This document shows positions 1 to 11,309 of a DNA stretch of 64,000 bases, piece by piece; position 1 is the first letter of the stretch; each line of letters begins with the position of its first letter. A program made the position numbers and the translations under genes. The DNA comes from Narthecium ossifragum. Taxonomy: Eukaryota > Streptophyta > Magnoliopsida > Dioscoreales > Nartheciaceae. The stretch is taken from NCBI GenBank assembly GCA_963920575.1, contig OY986969.1:134001-198000 (forward strand), read 5' to 3'. The notes under the pieces are model-generated. The model ran no database searches, was not told where the DNA came from, and saw only the letters and a program-made list of their open reading frames with translations.

Positions 1-59
1 TGGGAAAATAGATGCCCTGTACTGTATGCAACTATCCAATGCATATTTTCTTCATCCAG

Positions 60-3000
60 ATTGACGCTGATAGTGGGAGCTCTTTGAGGCAAAATCCTGC
101 TATTTATGCACATGCCTTGGACTTAGCTGTCAGGGGTCTTTACAGGTCAGTTAGAACAAGCTTTTGCTATCCATTTATGATGTTCTTTTTTATTTAGATA
201 TGGTAGGAAACCTGGAAAAATGTGGTCATTTGCTAGTTTGAAAAGGATACTAAAATAGTAGTTTGTACCATATCTCGGGCCAAATTCATGGTTTTATTTT
301 TTGAAAAGATGAGCCCGAAGGCTAGGTGATTACAAATTATGGTAAATTGCATTTTGGTACCATGTACTTTGGGTGAACCGCGATCTTGTACCTCCATCTA
401 TTGTAAATGATTCTACATACCCTTGGGTTTTCAAACCGCGCGTTTTAGTACCAAAGCCCATACGCCGTCTATGGCACTTGACGGAAACCGCACACGTGAG
501 CACTTTGATACCATCTAGTTTCAGGGAGTGGTAATTTACTACTCTCTGGTTTAGAAAATGTAATTTAGTATCCTATTTATATGACGGCGTGTTACAAGGC
601 CTGACCCCAGACGGTTCACCAGCCCGACTACCTCAACGCGTCGACCTCCTCCCCGGCCAGCAGACGCTCCTCATCATCAGGGTCGCCAAGGCAACCAAAA
701 GCCTGATCATCCTTGTCATCATGTCCGGTGAACTCAAGGTATCAAAGGGTACCATATTACATTTTCGAAACTAAAGGGTAGTAAATTACCACTTCTTGAA
801 ACTACAGGGTATCAAAGTGCAAAATCCCCAAACCAACCTCGCACGTGAGTGGTTTTCGTCAAGTGCCACCGACGGCGTCTGGGCTTTGGTACTAAGATGC
901 GCGGTTTGCAAACTTCAAGGTATATGAGAGCGTTTCCGATAGACAGAGGTATTAGACTGTAGTTCACTAAAAGTACACGGTACAAGAGATGCAAATAAAC
1001 GTACTTGACCCCATGGATTGCCATCTTGGTGGCACGCGTCGTGCCGGCAGCCTGCTGGCACGATACGTGCCGCCGGCACAGATGCGGCACGCCCCCATGC
1101 CATTCTCGTTTTTCTTCCTCCTACTTCTTCTTGGCACGGTACGGGGGGGTTTCGATGCTGTTAACCCCCTGGCACGCTACGTGCCGGACCGGCTAGGGGT
1201 GTCCAAAAAGCCCAAATGACCCGGCCCGGTACGGGTCCGGCCAGAACCCGTTAGGGTCGTAGCCCGGTCCGGCCCGGGTGTTGGCCCTGCTGGACCGGGC
1301 TGATCCGGGTTCAGGGCCGGACCAGGGCCCATTAGTCTAAAACCCGGTCCGGCCCGGCCCGGTTCGGGTTTTAAACCAAAGATTTGGTCGCCCTTCAGAG
1401 CTGAAGCTCATGACCAGGGGTGTGACCGTTTGACTGAGCTCTCAAACGGTCACATTTCAAATGTGACCGTTTGAGAACGGTGACATTGCAAATGTGACCG
1501 TTTGAGACCTGCTCTCAAGCAGTCACATTGCTAATGTGACCTCTCCCACCTCTCCACTCATCCAGACACCGGCACTGAAGAAGAACCAGTCTCCACCGCC
1601 GTCTCGGTCCTCCCGCGAGCAACGATCCCGGAGCCGCTGGAACCATCTCAAATCCCTTCTCCATCCGTCCGACCTCTCGGCCGCAGCGGCCGAGGTCCCT
1701 CGCCGCCTTCGCACCGCCCCATGGCTCGCCTTCCGCTTCTTTCTCTGGTCCGCCGCCGGAAGATAGAGAATCCAGGTGTGCCTCGACCTCGCCCGAGCCG
1801 GTTGCCGCGTCGTGACAGCCGCGCGCCGCATCGACCGCCTCAGAGAGAAGGAGATGGCTCGGCACGGGGTGGCTCCGGCGAGGTGGGCAGTGGGCTTGGT
1901 GAGCCACGCCTAAGAGAGAAGGAGAAGGGGAGAACCGGAGAACAGAGGAAGAAAGATGGGAGAGGAGAAATGCGCTGGCGGGCTGGGTTCGGCCCGGTCC
2001 GGCCCGGTCCAGCCCGGTGTTCAAGCCGGGCAGGGCCATACTGGGCCGGACCGGGTTGAAGGCCTTTTGGGCCCGGTACTGGCCCGGCCCGGCCCGGATG
2101 ATTACCAGGGCCGGACCGGGCCGGCCTATTTGGACACCCCTAGGACCGGCACGGAAATCCATGCCGGACCGGCACGGAAATCTATGCCTAATCCACTACA
2201 AAGTCCGCCCTTTGATTATGCTCTCGAGGAATATGTGAAAATTGGGCATTCTTGAACCACCCTACCAACCACCAAATCTCTTGCACAACAGTCTGCACCC
2301 TCCCAACACCAGGGAAACGACCATTAACTAGGCCAATAGCCGATGCCGAATCACTCCACCAAAACAAACACCGCTCAAGCAGCTTTCTCCAATGCCAGCT
2401 TAATAGGCTCCAAATGTGCTTCACCCCATGACAGAACGCCGACAAAGGGATCTAGGACTGCTGTATCCTAAAAGGTGAGGACCCAGCGGTACCGGCTCCG
2501 GATCAAGAGTAAGTAGCAAAGGCCGGTCCTCAGACCCCATAAAAGGTAGATGTTGTACTCGCGTTGATGGAAACCAAGATTTCCAAGACGACATACATAA
2601 AGCACGGTCTAGTCGTTGACTTCTGTCTAGGGCACCTATTAGACAAGTCTACCGGACCATTTCCTGAAATAAAATGAAGGAAATCCTCCACAGAATGGTT
2701 ATATGCAAACGGGACATTGCTCCTCTTCTCAGATTGCACGACAAGAGTATTAAAATCGCCAATCATGAGGTGGGGCGAGCCGGCGCCATTAATCCTTCTC
2801 AGATCTTGCCACAAAGACAAACGCCCTTGCCACGTTTGTGCGCATAAACCACTGAAATAAACCATTGCTCATGGCTTTTAGAGGTAAGGACCCCATTTAC
2901 GGCATGTTCAGAAAAGTGAGTAAAGGTCACATTTCCAAGGCTCACCCTCCATACATCCAAAATACCACCATGTTTCCTAGGAGAAGGGAGGAGATACATC

Positions 3001-6000
3001 ATCCACCCTACTGCCAACCTTGCCTGAAGAAAAGAAAGATGCTTCTCAACTATTACTGCCTCCAACAAGAACACCATGTCGAGATGAAACTTCTGCAACA
3101 GTCTTCAACATACTCGAGCTAGTCGCTTCGGCCCTGACCCATGTACATTCCAGGCTAGAAGACGAGTCATAAAGAAACTTATGAGGAGATTGATGGCCCA
3201 CCTATTGGGCCTCAACACTGCTCCTTTTAGGGCGATCACTACCTGTTCCCACATCAATCTGCATATCACCACCCAATTGCCCATGGAGGCGTGAAACCTG
3301 GTGGAGTGTCATTCATAACCCGTGCAGAAGATGGCCCATTACTCCCAGAAGATAGAGCATTATTAAGGGCTGCCACACCACTAGCATGGTACTCAAGCAG
3401 TGCAACCTCCCCTATTGTGGCATTCCACATCTTGCTTGTTTTTGGTCCAAAGATGAAATTCTTAATGATAGTTGGTTGTATTTACCAATTTTCATTACAA
3501 TAGCCCTTTTTACAGCAGGATTAACTGCATTTTATATGTTTCAGGTGTATTTACTTACTTTTGACAGGTATTTGCGTGTTCATTTTCAAAACTATAGTAG
3601 CACAAAAAATAACTCATTCTCTTCCATTTCTTTATGGGGAAAAATTTAGATCATCTGACACATCAACAGATCCCAGAGGGCGGTACCCGTGGGGAATTAC
3701 CAGGGTCCTGGCCGACACGGATCACCAAGCTCCCTCCTATACCATCCAAGTGCATGAGGAGATAAATTTGCAAGTTCTTCATCACTAAGTTTGGGGGGTG
3801 AGCGCTCCTCCTGCAGCACCCCAAACCTGTTTGAACTCAGTAGTAAGCCTCTCTCCCTAGAACCCAAACTACTCCCAGCAGAGCTACGTGGCACCTCATG
3901 AGGCCAAGTTGGCTGGACCCCTTTATTCCGAGTACCTTGCGAGCCCACGGGAACCCAGACCTGCTTACCCTTACCAAAAATCACCTTTTGCACCAATGTA
4001 TCCTTCTCCCGCGTTATGCTAGCATCATGGATAGCAAGCACATGTTCAGCCATAAACTTGGAGCCCCCCTATGAAATGGATTTGATAGAATCATTAACTA
4101 CAGATTTGCCAAGATCACCCCCACTTATCTCGCGCCTTCCATCCTGGCGCCCATGGCCGGGAAAGCCCAGCGCTGGTGATTCCGAAACACCTCCACCTAC
4201 AGGATCACGCCTACCACCCACCGCCTACAGGCATCCATCCGGCCTAGGACGAGCTCGATCCCTCCATCTTCTGGACTGGACTGTCTGGCACCCACCCTGG
4301 AGCTCCGGAACCGTAATGTCCACCTCACCTTTGTATCCTGGAGCGCCGGAAACGTAATGTCCACCTCTACACAAACTCGGGCAAACCGAGCCTTGTCTAA
4401 AAACTTGGTGGGAGCATCGATTGCCAGTGGCCGGCCCACCGTAGCAACGATGATGAGCAAGGATTCACGTTCAGATAAATCATTTAGAAGCTCCGGCAAT
4501 CACACCCATACTGGTACCATATTGAAGTCATCCGCAATAGGGTGGAAGCACGGCCGCCATATGATCCACGACAAGGTCTTCCCATCGACAGTCCAAGTGC
4601 ACCCATACTGGTACCGTATTGAAGTCATCTGCAATAAGCCGGAAGCACGCCCGCCATCTGATCCACGACAAGATCTTCCCATCAATAGTCCAAGGACCCC
4701 TAGTAAGGACCTTGAGGAGATCAACCTCGTTGGCAAACTTGAACGTGAAAATACCATGAGACCTATCCGTCACCAGGAATGGCTCCGAGGTTTTCCAGAC
4801 ATATGCTAGACGACGCCTCAAGAAATCAAGGCCAACCCTCCCACCAAAGAACCTCCCAAACAAAGAATGCTCCCATTTCTTCTGGCACCGCGCCGGCACA
4901 TCCGGTGGTATGAAAGCCTGACCCTGGAGGGTCCAGGGTCAGGCCCAAACCCCTAACCTCCTCCTCCCCTACGAAAGGGGAGACCACCCCAGAACCCACT
5001 GCAACCTTCACCCAAGAAACACCCGGCGAACCACCAGCACCCCCGACTTTCGCACGTGGGGAACCCCTAGGACCGCCATTAGATTCTGTCTCCATTCACA
5101 GATATCTTATTAATGGCCAAATTCATGGTTAAAAACCTGAAATTTTTTCAACAGAAGATTAAATGTGAAAGATGTAGTCTCTCTCTTCTTATTGATGTTC
5201 CAAGTTGCTATTTAAGTTGTTTTTGGTGTCACTATACTGTTGCTAACAATTGGCATCCATTTTGTTCGAGATCTTCCTTTCAGGATGGGTGCTGTATTCA
5301 GTCATCTTGGAGCTCCTCATTTAACTGATCATGCTAAAGATGATACAATTGTAATCCTTCTTGGAGTATTCTGGCCACTCTTGGAGAAACTTTTCAGGTC
5401 TTGTCACATGGAAAGTAGCAGGTTATCTGCGGCAGCATGCCGATCCCTTTCTCAGGCTATCCATTCTTCTGGTAGTTTAACAATTTCCTTCTAAAATGAT
5501 ACATTAGGAATTTGCTGGTTAGAAATAAATCTTGCTATTTGACATCGACAGGGCAACACTTTCTGATGTGGTTACCCAAAGTATTAGACTGCCTGTCTAC
5601 AAACTTCTTATTATTTCAGAGCCACGACTGCTATATAAGAACAGGTGAATGCAGACATGTACAGATTTTTATCTCAATACCTCTCAGTATAATTCCATTG
5701 CCTGTTTTATGGACAGAAAATTCATTTGTTGATCCTCAAACTTCGAAATAAATTTAAGAGGTTATACTTTCTTAGTGAAAAAAACAGATGGATGTGTTGT
5801 CAATATGTTGTTTCTTGGTTCTGCTGTAATGAGAGAGAGAGGAGGGAGGGGGGCAAGTGGGGTTTGGCAGCAGATTGAGACTAGAGAGATGAGGGTTAGG
5901 GTAAGCCTGGCTGTCCTTTATGTTGGTTTATATGTGGGGTTGCCGTGCCTATTGATCTTGAGATCTAATGGCTAAAGATATGAATAAGCTATTTGGTTTC

Positions 6001-8769
6001 ATAAACCTCAACCTTTAAAGAGTAAAAGGCTCATTCCTATATATGTGGAGTTGTGGACGATCATGAATCTCGGCCGTTGATTATAAGATCCAACAGTTGA
6101 GATATACTAACCAGCTTATAAATAGCAAAAAAAGGATACATGGATATACATAATATTAGAAGTATATCAAATATTATTTATTTATTTCAAGCTGGATCGA
6201 TGAACCCATCTCATTAAGGAGGTTGAGCTGAAAATCCAACTTGTCATCATTTCGATCGAGCTGCTATCAATGGATTTTCAAGCTTTGAGCTGGATTGCCA
6301 GCCCTACTCGTGTCTACACTCCAGCAATAGACGAAAGTTTATCCTCTTACTAGTGAATCTTGGTAAAACACTTCTTGCAATTGGTTTTTCAATAGATGGG
6401 TGATAACTACAACCTTTTACTCTCAGGTAAAAAAGTTAAATCTGTTTACTACAAATGTGTGAAGAAAGTTAGTATTTTGCACTTTAGCCAACACTCTTTT
6501 ACTTCGATTTACAAATGTAAGTTGAGCATACATAAGCTGGGTTTTATGACGTGTACACTTGAGTTTGCTGCTTCAATTTGTAAGAATAGCACCACTTCTC
6601 CAGCACTATTTAATTTACATATTTTGTCTGTCCAGTCTTCGGGACTTACAGTCTGAACTTGCAGATGTATGTTCGCACACAAGTTGCTACATATTGATCT
6701 TTAGTTCAACTCTTGAATTTTATTCTCAAGTTTTATTGCTTCTTATGCACTTTCAAAATGCCATCAGCTGCTGTTGTCATTGAAGAATTCGGCCACAAAG
6801 AAGAATATGGACCTTTATGTATAAGCATGTTTGAGAGATTTACCTCAGCTGCATCAATAGCAGCTCTCAATTCATCATATATATGCGATCAAGAACCTGA
6901 TCTGGTTGAAGCCTACACTAACTTCACATCTACATTTGTTCGCTGCTGTCCCAAGGTAATTAATTTCATCTAGATCCAGTGTATTAGAAGTATGTTCAGG
7001 TAATCCGGTAGATTTTATATTCTAGACAACCTTAGCAGCAATTCTAATGCTTTTTATGTCGGAATTGCAAGGAGGCTATTGCTGCATCTCGTTCATTACT
7101 TGAGTTGTCCTTCCAAAAGGCGGCTATATGCTGTACAGCCATGCATCGTGGAGCAGCACTAGCGGCAATGTCATACATGTCTTGTATGTACTATATCACC
7201 ATTCCATCTTTCTCTGCTTACCATCATGGCTTTGTCTTATTCATGTGTCTTGTCCAGAATCAGATCTCTTTACTGTACTTAGATATAGCTAAGCTTCAAT
7301 CACTATTCTCACAGGAAACCCCTAGCTTCCTTGTAAAATAAGGCTTATGTTGGTAATTGCATTGTATCTTGTCATATCTTTTAAGCCTTTCTATAATACA
7401 TCAGAATGTAATTTATGTTAGTGTATCCCCTGTCTTCATAGGTCACTGGATCCACAGGAAACCGCTTAGAGTTTGTGCTCCAATTTTAATTAACTGCACT
7501 TTGTAACTATTTCTTGCTTAGCGTATAAAAATCATAAATTTCGAGTTTATATGTAGATTTTTTGGCACACCATTGCTCCTTCTGTGCCATATGCAACTCT
7601 CTACTGTTACTTTTTTGTCTCCTAAAATACAAGTGAATTGAAATTTAATTGGTGCATTCCCATTTACTGAAGTTTTGACAATTTTTTCAATGCATCAAGA
7701 TGCTTCTAATACTTATATCTGGATTTTTATGTCTGAAATATTAGGCTTCCTCGAGGTCAGCCTTACCTGTTTCTTGGAGTCTTTGACATGCATAAGTGAG
7801 GAATCAGTAGGTGCAGTGGCGATTCAAGTTATATCCTGCAGTGGTGAAGGGTTGATATCTAATGTCTTGTATGCTTTACTTGGTGTATCAGCAATGTCAA
7901 GGGTAGTTGCATATTTCCTCTTACTCTTGTTTTCTCTTGCTTTGTCTATCATTCATTTTAATAGCTAAAACTCACCGATACCAAGTTAATTTATCAAATG
8001 AATCTTGATAAGTATCCTAATTATTATCTGATTAACTATGTAGATTTAGGGTTTTCATCACCTTTTAACGCCTTCTAACACATGGACTGCACATCTTTAA
8101 AATCAGCAGGTTTGAACGGAGTATTTTGTTAGGATTTTGTCAATTGGTTTAGCCTCGACCATTTATCGATGTTTAGCCTGTTGTTCCCTACTTTACTGAC
8201 GTGTATTATTATGATGTGTACTATAGTTGCTGCGCATGGAAGAGTCCAGCTAATTGGTCTCGAACTTGCTTTAGGTTCACAAGTCCGCGACAATCTTGCA
8301 GCAATTAGCAGCTCTGTGCAGTCTTGCTGACCGGACAACCTGGAAAGCAGTTCTCTGCTGGGAATCACTATGTGGGTGGCTACGTTTGGCGGTCTCTCTC
8401 TCTCTCTCACACACCAATACTTTGTAACCGTCAAATTTTCCATGTTTTTATTATTGCATTCGTTTAAGACTGACCACCTTTAGTGTCGATAATTGTTGTT
8501 GGAATCTTTTAAGAGTCAATGACCAACTTTTTGATTGACGTCAGGTACAAAATCTACCTTCAGAGTATTTAAAACAAGGGGAGGCTGAGTCTATTGTTCC
8601 ACTATGGATGAAGGCCCTTGGAAGTGCAGCCTCAGATTACCTTGAGAGCAAAACCAGTGATGCTGGTAGAACCGACCATGGGTACATGCTAGGAAAAGGA
8701 GGGAGGACACTGAAACGCATAATTAGAGATTTTGCTGACACCCACCGCAATGTTCCTAACCCCACATGA
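60..8769 (+). CDS. MOS14: Transportin-SR / MOS14-like nuclear import receptor, C-terminal part (5' end outside window)
   Basis: Importin-beta family receptor of the transportin-SR/TNPO3 type, which carries serine/arginine-rich splicing factors into the nucleus. Eight exons join in phase: 60-145, 5284-5471, 5552-5644, 6768-6955, 7072-7183, 7745-7902, 8275-8391, 8545-8769, giving 388 residues and a TGA stop. Diagnostic stretches are [52 protein letters not shown] and the basic end [15 protein letters not shown], which match plant MOS14 as I remember it. The HEAT-repeat helices of the C-terminal half are present; the Ran-binding N-terminal half lies off the left edge. All visible junctions are GT-AG; the donor after 8391 runs straight into a CT microsatellite. 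Intron 146-5283 is 5.1 kb and full of transposons, while the others are ordinary. No frameshift is seen, so the gene looks functional. Confidence 0.93.
344..1001. mobile_element. Mutator-like element with long terminal inverted repeats (Pack-MULE candidate)
   Basis: The left arm (about 344-585) and right arm (about 760-1001) are inverted copies of about 240 bp. Both hold, in mirror order, the blocks TTGGTACTAAG/TTTTAGTACCAAAG, GGCACTTGACG and GGTAATTTACTAC. The GC-rich centre differs from the arms and looks like captured coding sequence (see 598-732). Long inverted repeats around a gene fragment are typical of Pack-MULEs. I could not find a clean 9-bp target duplication; the right side abuts another transposon. 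Confidence 0.6.
598..732 (+). pseudogene. Fragment of a GH3 beta-xylosidase/arabinofuranosidase-like gene inside the MULE
   Basis: The + strand reads [20 protein letters not shown] then [12 protein letters not shown]. This resembles the GH3 C-terminal domain of plant beta-D-xylosidases, where a DRxxLLLPGxQQxLVxxVAxA segment is followed by VILVLMSGGP. Only about 45 codons are present with no start or domain context, so it is a captured scrap. Assignment is from memory of the family. Confidence 0.5.
1012..2163. mobile_element. GTGCC-rich hAT-like MITE, split by a second hAT insertion
   Basis: Starts CATGGATTGCC and, after removing the insertion at 1194-2142, ends GGAAATCCATG. The body shares long blocks with the elements at 21956-22167 and 57361-57584 (TGCCATTCTCGTTTTTCTTC, GGCACGGTACGGGGGG). 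CTTGACCC at 1004-1011 would be the left target site; the right end is blurred because the terminal piece is repeated once more at about 2164-2186. Confidence 0.65.
1194..2142. mobile_element. hAT-like non-autonomous element with 8-bp target duplication, nested
   Basis: Ends are inverted repeats TAGGGGTGTCCAAA / TTTGGACACCCCTA with flanking direct repeats GGACCGGC at 1186-1193 and 2143-2150. Eight-base duplications and T/C-A-starting inverted repeats fit the hAT superfamily. The 949-bp body is extremely rich in GGCCCGG-type subterminal motifs and has no transposase domain. A truncated relative lies at 62091-62187. Confidence 0.8.
3410..3652 (+). pseudogene. ndhF: Nuclear plastid DNA insert: fragment of ndhF
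   Basis: The + strand encodes [20 protein letters not shown], then [31 protein letters not shown] and SISLWGKI, which is the well known central part of the chloroplast NADH dehydrogenase subunit 5 (ndhF). About 80 codons are open without start or stop of the plastid gene. The flanks on both sides are LINE ORF1 sequence in the other orientation, so the plastid piece was inserted into or with the LINE. It is a NUPT and not a working gene. Confidence 0.88.
4503..4696. repeat. 97-bp tandem duplication in LINE ORF1
   Basis: CACCCATACTGGTACC occurs at 4503 and 4600, and the following roughly 97 bases are repeated with few changes. The period is not a multiple of three, so the duplication shifts the DUF4283 reading frame. 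Confidence 0.85.
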
Positions 8770-9948
8770 TGCTTGTACTGTATATTGCACATGAACTTGT
8801 GTTTCAGGAAGCTCTTCCCAGTTGCTGACTTGCGTAACGTGAATTGTATATTGGAGGCATGCTTTGGGGAACAGTTTTGAAGCTCAGCAGCTGTCTTGAC
8901 TGATTTCTATATGTACACTGGATGCCAAGTACGCAATATTTATCGCTATTGACTTGCGTGCAGAGTCAAAGCCTTGAAGTGAAGAGAAATCATGCAATTT
9001 TTCTATGCCGTATTTAGGAGTTTCAGAGTGTACATAATCATCTCCTAGTACAGTGGAAAGGGTGGTAGCTGCTGAAAAGCAGGCTATAGCAACAAGTCTT
9101 GTCCCAGCTTGATCATCAGATGCATTGCCAACAAATCTTGCTGGATTATCTCTTTGCACCTGACACCGTCTATTATTGAGGGAATAGGAATTTTTATATG
9201 AATGAGAGGATACTGTAAGATACCATGGTTACCAGACAGCAATATTTCTGATATTTTATATTGGTACAATCTTCATGTTTCAACGATTCTTTAATGGGAA
9301 AATCCAAACTTTTTAAGCTACTTGGCTTTCTCCTTATATCCTTGAGAATGCTTTTTCCTTGTCTTCTGGAACATGCAAGCTAAAGGAGTGCAGGTGATCT
9401 CTATGGTAATCCAGCCGTTAGGCTCAATTGATAGAAAAAAAAGATCTCTATTGTAAAAGAGTACAAGGTAGCATGCTTTAATTCGTGTGTTTTTACCCTC
9501 CCTAATAACAGGCCATGAGAAAATGGAGTTGAGGTTTAAGAAATGTGGAAAGAATCAGGAATCCCTCAAACGCTGTAACGAGTGAAGACAAAATCTTAGA
9601 TATGCTGCATCAACTATGCGAATAGAAATTCTACTCCTCGCTGGTCCACAATTCATACATGAATGTGAAAGACCTAGATCTGTCGATCATGGAATTTATA
9701 CATTGCCATTCATCGAACTTAGTCTCGGAATTGAGGGAGAGATGCCCAAAGAACACGTGTAAGCTCATTGGATCTTTAGCAGATGACCTCATATGCCACA
9801 TTGAAACAATGCAATTCTTAACGCAAGCAACTACAATAACACAGATAATAGGTACTCATTGGCCTTAAGCAGAAACAACAGTACAATTGCATATCGGAGT
9901 CCATGGATTATTTCTAACTCTGCCTTAGCAAAACATGTCTAGGCGGCG
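8770..9948. other. MOS14 3' UTR and convergent intergenic region
   Basis: Holds the MOS14 3' untranslated region and, on the other strand, the 3' end of NDUFA2 transcription. I see no additional gene, RNA or transposon in it. Confidence 0.6.
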
Positions 9949-11309
9949 TCAAGCTTTAAGTGCTGCACCAGCCTTCACAAGCTCCTCAAGTTTCTTGGTA
10001 ATCTGATCCTCAGTCAAACCATCCAAGCGAACGCATCTTTCTACACCCATATCTAACCAAGAAACCGAGGGAGTTCAACCAAAAGAGGAAAGAATAGTAA
10101 TAGATTCAAGTGAAAAGAATAGATACATTGACATAGCAAGACAACTACACAGATAAAATGTCTCCTGAGATTTACAAAGAACTGCAGAAAGACTATTTAT
10201 AATGTGTTTCTAGTCTTCGTTTGACAGACTAAAGTTATTCTATGAAAGAAAGACAGAGAAGACACAGCATGCATCAACTAGTGGATCCTTATTCCTGTAT
10301 TGGCCACACAGAAAGCATGTAGCATTGTTTGCATTCTACCATTCATATACTCCATACTCTCTCTCCCCCTCCCCCCCCCCCCCCCCCACCTCAACAATGC
10401 CATAACAAGACAAGTAATCAGATAAAAGGTTACGATTGTCAGAAAAAGGAAGATTAGAATCTCAAAATCAATAAGATCCATTTCACGAATATCAGTCATC
10501 ACTTGACGGGCTAATAACATTTGATGACACAAAATAAATAAGATTCATAGTAGCTTCTTTTTGTTTCCTGCTTAATTATATTTCCAAGTTGAGCTTGGCC
10601 AATTGAGTAGGACAGAAATTTTTTAGTAGGCTATAAGGGATCTTGTAAGGTTTAAAGCATCATCATTGTGTCTCTTCTTTTAACAACAATATATGGAGAA
10701 CATTTCTCAAATCTATGGCTGATTCTGATTATTATCTTCTTCGAGATGGCTTGCAAGCTTGTACCTCGCACCTTCCCCCAATGTGAGAGTGTATACAAAT
10801 AACCATTTTGGGGCTATGAGAAGTGAAATTTCACGAGGAAGTGAACCCTAAATGTAATTGGTGTGATAGAATGGATTTGCAAGGGAGTGAACTCAAGGAT
10901 CTCATCTAATCCAATCAGTAGTGCTTATGGAGATGCATAAATCATAATGCGAAGGATTCAGACAGAGGTAGTGAAATCTTTTCAAGTAAATAAGATGGTG
11001 GTGGTGGTGGTGGGGGTGGTGGGGGGGGGGGGGGGGGGGGGAGATTACCGTATCGGGCCCAGATTTGTGGCTCGACTCCGCTGCACTCGCGGATCAAGAA
11101 GGGGAACTTGGGATTGAGAGTCTTCAGATCTCGGTAGTTCCGATGCACGAATTCCCTGGAGACAAAAAGAAGAAGCTTATTCAACTTGACTCAAGGATCG
11201 AGATCGGCCGGAATGATAGATACCTCGCATGTGCGCTGGCCGGCAAAGTTTGGCAGTAAAGGAAGCGGAGCTCCTTCAGATTCCGCGACAATTGACCCCT
11301 CCAAGCCAT
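9949..11309 (-). CDS. NDUFA2: NADH dehydrogenase (ubiquinone) 1 alpha subcomplex subunit 2, complex I B8 subunit
   Basis: Small accessory subunit of mitochondrial complex I with a thioredoxin-like fold, on the matrix arm. Three minus-strand exons, 11309-11224, 11155-11049 and 10052-9949, join in phase to 98 residues; Arabidopsis has about 97. The start MAWRGQLSRNLKELR, the middle LNPKFPFLIRECSGVEPQIW and the end GVERCVRLDGLTEDQITKKL match the family closely. The two conserved cysteine positions are seen as Cys19 and Cys53. The ATG at 11309 is chosen because the upstream frame is low-complexity 5' leader, and MAWRG is the family start. Both introns are GT-AG. Intron 2 carries a C21 tract 7 nt after its donor. 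The gene is complete and divergent from the RING gene. Confidence 0.95.
10371..10387. repeat. Poly-C tract in NDUFA2 intron 2
   Basis: Run of 17 C on the + strand, preceded by a CT-rich stretch. Confidence 0.9.
10996..11041. repeat. GGT repeats and G21 tract at the start of NDUFA2 intron 2
   Basis: GGTGGTGGT repeats at 10996-11020 lead into 21 consecutive G at 11021-11041 on the + strand. The pre-mRNA strand is C-rich, so the G-rich, potentially quadruplex-forming strand is the template. Confidence 0.9.

Larger units (their letters stand above)
2188..5095 (-). mobile_element. Decayed L1-type LINE lacking its reverse transcriptase core
   Basis: Read on the minus strand, in order: ORF1 start near 5095, a DUF4283-like segment (about 4900-4200, with [25 protein letters not shown] sequence), an APE-type endonuclease (about 3098-2530, with the catalytic IGDFN signature), then directly an RNase H-like end (about 2445-2188, with [10 protein letters not shown] and [12 protein letters not shown]). 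Only about 85 bp separate endonuclease and RNase H, where a reverse transcriptase of well over 1 kb should be. Frameshifts and a plastid insertion break ORF1. It lies antisense in a MOS14 intron. Confidence 0.8.

Noticed and set aside
1515..2162. 215-codon open frame on the minus strand
   Set aside because: Lies wholly in the GGCCCGG-rich inner hAT element and consists of Pro/Gly/Arg-rich low-complexity text; no domain.
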